From positions 64,904,282 to 64,968,281 of the forward strand of contig CM056741.1 of NCBI GenBank assembly GCA_029851415.1: a DNA stretch of 64,000 nt, read 5' to 3'. This DNA is from Eretmocerus hayati (Eukaryota; Arthropoda; Insecta; Hymenoptera; Aphelinidae). Under the pieces are notes generated by a model that searched no databases, was not told where the DNA came from, and was given only the letters and a program-made list of their open reading frames with translations. The translations under genes and the position numbers were made by a program. Shown here piece after piece: positions 58,921 to 64,000 of the stretch (positions within the stretch are counted from its first letter, which is position 1; every line of letters begins with the position of its first letter).

Positions 58921-61900
58921 CAATATAGGAAATACCGCCAATCCGTTATTTTCCTGCAAATCCATAATTATGGACATCCGTATTGGAAGAGTTGAAATTT
59001 GACATGCTTACATCCTAAGAGGTCTTGTGACACTTCCCCTATTTTCCCCATATTTTTGCGGGTGAGTTTTTCCTTTTCCTCCTATCCGTAGGAAAAAGAG
59101 GCTGTGAAGACTGTTATAACAATACCCTCCCAATAGAGACGGTGAAATGGAAGCGAAATACATTAAATTAAAAGACATTGCATTTTACTTCGTAATTACT
59201 TCATAAAATGAAAACAATTCTCGTCAGAGACTGTGATTCGATACTTACAAATGAAAAGGACAAGTATAAAAGTAATTGATACAATGAATTATCATTCTTG
59301 AAAGTTTTGGTTAAGCTCTCATCCGATTTGAATTAATGAGAGCTACCCCTGCTCTTTGCTCAAACAGAGCAAATCTGGGAATCGTGAATTAACATGTACA
59401 ATACTCTAAAATTTCTTCATATTTTCTCAACAAGTTCTAACTACTATTCATTTTTAACATTTTCGACGGTACTTTCTATATGTTCCAAACTAAACCTGTA
59501 CGTACAATTTTCGTACGATATGCTGATTACAAATGATTGCAAATTCATCATTTGTTTAGCAGCAAGGCAGTTAAAAATTGATTTACATTTACACTTCGAT
59601 ACTGCAGGTATGGAATCTTGTGATTCATCAAAAAAAATTTTTTTTTTCATTTTCAATGAAAATTGACGATTCGAAGGTGCTAGATTCAAAAGATGATCTT
59701 CAAATTGAGATTCGGTCTGCTAATTTTTTCACGTATCAATATGTATCCATCGATTTCCAAATTAGAAAGATGTGAGATTTTTGCTTTGTCCTCTAAGCTT
59801 TTATCGAGGCTTTTATGTATTAGAACAATGCCACATTCTCAATATGTTGAGAATTACAAGCACGTTTTCGCAAAAAAACTGCGAAAGCTAACAGGGGTAA
59901 CATACTAGGAATATAATTGAAGTACTTATTATTTCTTTTGCCGGGGTTAATTAAGTGACAAGATCTGTCGTGGACAGCACTCCAAGCATTTATAACTAAC
60001 ATAAAAAGTCAATGGGGTCTTTTTAGTCATGACCTCATCCCTCACTATATTGCCGTGACTCTTTTCAGCCCTGTAGTGTAAACAGAAGGAAACTTCAAGC
60101 CCATTTCAACAATTTAAAATTGACTCATTGCAACATCAATCACGGATTCGGTTTATAATTTTGTCCCAAGCATGGAAGACTTGATACTTAGCAATACAAT
60201 CTCACGATGCTTGTTGTTGGAACTTTATAAGAGAGAGCTTTCAATTTCTAATACATACAGATCATTGAAATAAAGATGAATTGAACCTTCGCACTCTCAA
60301 TTTAAATGTCGGGAATTATAAGCGGACATATATTTCTTCAAACGTATATCGCCATTCACACTTTTTGTTACAAAACGGTACTAAATAAGTATTGGAAAAA
60401 TATTTTATTGATTCAAAAGATACCTGATAGCTAGCCAATACATGATTGACATAAAATATATACATCATATATCAGCTGACTCGTGATACTTGAAATTTCG
60501 TAACATATGGTTTTCGGATTCATTTTTTGCAAGGTCCGTCTGAATGATATTCTCAGTCAGGCCTCGGATTTTCTTCAGATAAAAGTTCCACATATTAAAA
60601 AAAGAAGCAAAATGTATGGTCTGTAATTCCAGTGAGACTGGTATCGATTTTTACAATATGCTATGGTATTTTCGAAATAATTTCATGGTGATTCTATATC
60701 TCATTTCGACAGGGAGCTATAATACTTTTGGTTACATACATGTAACATTTGTTGAAAAAAATGTATACACCAAATGAACTACTCTTAACAACCACAACGG
60801 TTCGCATAATTCAAGATACCAACTCATATTTTGAATCTGTTCTTGAGTGTTGAGGTAAATATAGAACTATTTCATCATTTCGATTCAATGTAACTATACT
60901 TATCCAACTGTTACCATTTCCAAACATCATCTAGAAAAAATAAAGGACTTACATCGTTTGTGCCGTTGACCTCACTATGATTCTTCTCCACTATACAGTT
61001 TGATAACTAGGTTGATAATCACCAGATACAACCAACGTCTGCTCTTTTACAAAATCTATACATTATAAGCTAAGTAAAGAAAGAAGACATAATCGATTGA
61101 TATCAAGACTCATCAATCAGTTCATCGATTATCCTTCTTGTTTCAGTAACTTCCTACTGAAGTTCAGGAGTATCAACTAATAATTGATCAGTTCAATTTT
61201 ATAATCGTTACAATGTTCAAAGTTTTTACACGCTCTCTTCTTAAATATATCATACAATTTGAAGAAATTCCAAACACGTTGAAACGCGCTTGAGAATTAT
61301 AAATCTTGGCATATCATGGAATGTGACTCGATTATCGACTTCATAGAACGATGAATTACTAGAAAGGGAACAAGGAATTGAACACATTTCTGCAGCTTCA
61401 CGAATTGAAGGGTAATTTGAAATGGAGAATAAAGTATAAAAAGCGCTAAATTACCCTCTTGTAAAATTTCGGAAGAAATCATGGATATCCTTAAAAGATT
61501 CTTATGTACAAAACGATAATTCCTATCATCTCACCGTTTTAAACAATCACTTCTAGTTTTTATGATTGAGATTAACATCAATATCAAATATTATTCGTTG
61601 CATTGGGTTGGATGAACTGTTTGTAAACAAATTTGATACGATTTTAGAATATTTGAGCTATTTGCAGTATGTTGACAGTTTGACTTAGCATGGAATTTTA
61701 ACAAACGCTAGTCATTGTCCATGAACCCGATTAGTGTTGCTTTATGCATTAAAATGTCATCAACGCTCAAATCTGTGCCCACTGTGCCAATGTTGGACCT
61801 TCCAGTTTGATGGTATCGACTTCAGGAATACAAATAGATGACTCCTACGGTAAAAATAAATAAACACTGCGCAATATAAGCTATGAGAATTAACCCGGTT

Positions 61901-63580
61901 ATTTTGTCAACACTTTGTAGACAATACCTAAAATCAGTCACCACAAGATCAGTCTGATCAATTCGAATCCTAGATGAAAGTGAGAGCATTTTGCCTTGGC
62001 GAATAACATGCAGCCAATACCTTCTTTCATTTGCAAAATTTTGCAGTACGCATTCTTTATTCTAAATTCTGTTCATTAAAGTACGCAGATCTTCCTATGT
62101 TTGGGAGTGAATTCTATCATTTCCATGACTTCATAATTACCATATTTGGTCAATTTAGTTTTTCCTATCTTCATCACAGGTAATAAAGGCATATATGAAA
62201 TTCAGAGTCGAAATGGAACATTAATGCTCTCTTCAAGTAATCACTGAACCATCACATGAAGTGCAATTCAAGCTTAACAAAACAAATCATGAGCAAAAGT
62301 ATGATTCGAGCTCTTACCATTAAATGGCGATGAAAACTTTGGAAAAGCTCTCTTTTCGTTTGATACAGCTTTTTCTAAGAAACAAATCACTCGAAAAATG
62401 ACGCAACTATCATTACTTTAGCTATGTACTTATCACCCACAGTTATTTCCATAAAATTACCACAACTGTGAGTGAGTTTTAATAAAGCATGACGCTTCTC
62501 AGTTTGTATGGTATGTACGTGTGATCTAGCTGAGCTTCTTTATTACAATCCTCACATTGTAGAGAAGATCAGCATCTTGGGTAGTGCTGTTTGGATGACC
62601 ACATGAGTAGACTCAATGGATGAAATATAAAAGGTTGAGATGACAACCCAGTAAGTAGCTCATAATTTGTGATTGCTGGTCAGCCATGTCAGACCTAGAA
62701 GAAAAATTGTAATCATGAAATACGCTTAGAAAAATTATTACTTATGACTCTTTGTGAAACAATTGTCTTTCTCTGGGGAGATTTTGAAGCCATAAATTCA
62801 TGCAAGGTTTTCAACTCCATTCATATATCAAGTAATAACAGCTTGAAACCATCCCAAATTAGTTTTAACCAAGATTTGTGAACATAACAATCTTTGATGT
62901 ACACTATATACTTCACAAGTTGCCAATGTTGATGGAATCTCAAGAACTCATGGATGTTAGGGCTTGGAATTCAATCTTACTGTAACTTTATGATACTTGC
63001 TATCTTCTATCAAAACTAGAGAAAAATTTTTATTGTAATCTGATTTCAAATGTTGAAATGGAGATTTCGTTTCTAAAAACTGAGTTTGCTAAGATAAGAC
63101 CGTCTTACTCGTAAAGCAAATCACAGATTTCTGGGTTTTTTGATAGAGTGATATTAGTACATACAGTTTTGACTCTCAACTACAGTTCATCATAAAACAG
63201 AGTTTCTAACATGGTTGTACAGTTCCCGCAGTTTTGAGTTTATTTTTGCCTTCAGAAAATACTACTGCAAGAACCAGATTGTTTGCGTAGCACGGGGATA
63301 GCGTTTAATTTTTCCAGACATCCTCCAACGATTAGCAATTCTCTGCACCTCAAAACAGAAGTTACAAATCCGCGGTTTTACACGAGTTCTAGATAAGAGT
63401 GGCTCTGAGCTAGAGGAGTGGGAGTAAACTGTAGACTTTCATGGAATCGCTCTGATATTTGTTCATCTAGCAAAAATAAAGCATTAAATTTTGCATCTCC
63501 GTCGGACAGGGGCACGGCGATCAGAAAAATGTTTAAACTAGGATACAATCATTGTTTCTTGGAGGATTCAATGTTCAAGG
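58921..63580. other. AT-rich stretch nearly free of repeats
   Basis: No gene, recognisable repeat end or compositional island was seen, apart from a weak hairpin (AAGAAGACATAATCGAT against ATCGATTATCCTTCTT, 61079-61142). The lack of the repeat families that crowd 44-59 kb is notable. It could be untranslated exon or conserved non-coding sequence, but nothing here proves it. Confidence 0.4.
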
Positions 63581-63582
63581 TG

Positions 63583-63640
63583 TGATAGTAAATTACGCGT
63601 CTCGTGACGGAAAACTTTGTTCTCCACAAGACACGTATGC
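63583..63640. repeat. Truncated hairpin cassette H5
   Basis: TAGTAAATTACGCGTCTCGT then GGAAAAC, and, after a 4-bp gap, a short complement (ACAAGACACGTA) match the outer stem of H3 and H4. The inner arms and the second hairpin are absent. Confidence 0.5.
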
Positions 63641-64000
63641 TGTTTTTTAGACAATAAATGTTCGGATGCAAGGCATTTCTTCGAGGCTTTTATCAATAAC
63701 AGTGATTGAAATGAGAAATATCCTATTCCGTTCTGTCCCTTTTAAAATAAGCTTTCAAACTTTAATTGAGAGGGCTAACCCTGTAGAAGCTATGAGTAGA
63801 ATGACTTGAAAACATTGTCTGAAGAACGTTCAATCAAGTAGTAGTGAAAGTACAGTACTATTATTCCCGTTCGAAAACTCGAACATTTAGTTTTGATTTT
63901 TCGGCGAAAAGTTAGAAAGAAAGTCTGCGTGTGCTAATTTTGGCAACATTTTCTATCACTATTCTCCCTCTTCCTGATAATTGAGCAAAGAATGACTGCA

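Overview
This is nuclear DNA of an animal, most likely an insect. A parasitoid or sawfly-type hymenopteran is my guess, not something the sequence proves. The evidence is split GT-AG exons with short conserved coding blocks, AT-rich non-coding DNA broken by CpG- and microsatellite-rich islands, no bacterial-style gene packing, and many non-autonomous DNA transposons.

The only protein gene I can support lies at the left end on the minus strand. Six consecutive exons (663-6494, read from high to low coordinates) encode about 380 residues of a voltage-gated calcium channel alpha-2/delta subunit: the VWA N-terminal domain followed by the VWA domain. Every splice phase fits. Later exons (Cache region, delta, membrane anchor) lie beyond base 1. 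The first exon, with the signal peptide, was not found. If it lies further right, most of this window is a very long 5' intron or upstream region. The VWA domain has lost its metal-binding residues and the Arg triplet known for gabapentin binding in vertebrate alpha-2/delta-1.

The remaining ~57 kb holds no convincing gene. It contains several groups of repeats. (1) TA-flanked elements of about 0.83-0.89 kb carry four or more copies of an 18-bp motif, two forward and two reverse (12.5, 19.0, 28.0 and 57.9 kb, fragments at 49.7 and 54.5 kb, and a distinct family at 24.4 kb). (2) Fold-back elements share the tip TGAGTAGATCCGCGG (32.4-34.1, 35.4, 46.2-47.7, 53.2-54.1 kb, with relatives at 50.7 and 56.6 kb). 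(3) Hairpin cassettes share a leader but differ in arms (30.3, 50.2, 56.1, 58.8 and 63.6 kb). (4) Other long palindromes lie at 15.8-17.3, 22.9-23.5 and 45.1-45.5 kb. (5) A head-to-head ~80-bp satellite spans 24.0-26.8 kb, and a compound minisatellite locus spans 44.1-46.0 kb. One tRNA-like (SINE-type) sequence sits at 38.6 kb.

Six GC/CpG-rich, low-complexity islands (8.0-9.35, 20.3-22.7, 31.5-32.3, 35.9-36.5, 39.4-40.6, 52.1-52.9 kb) are the best places to look for promoters, 5' exons or enhancers. The stretch 58.9-63.6 kb is AT-rich and nearly free of recognisable repeats.
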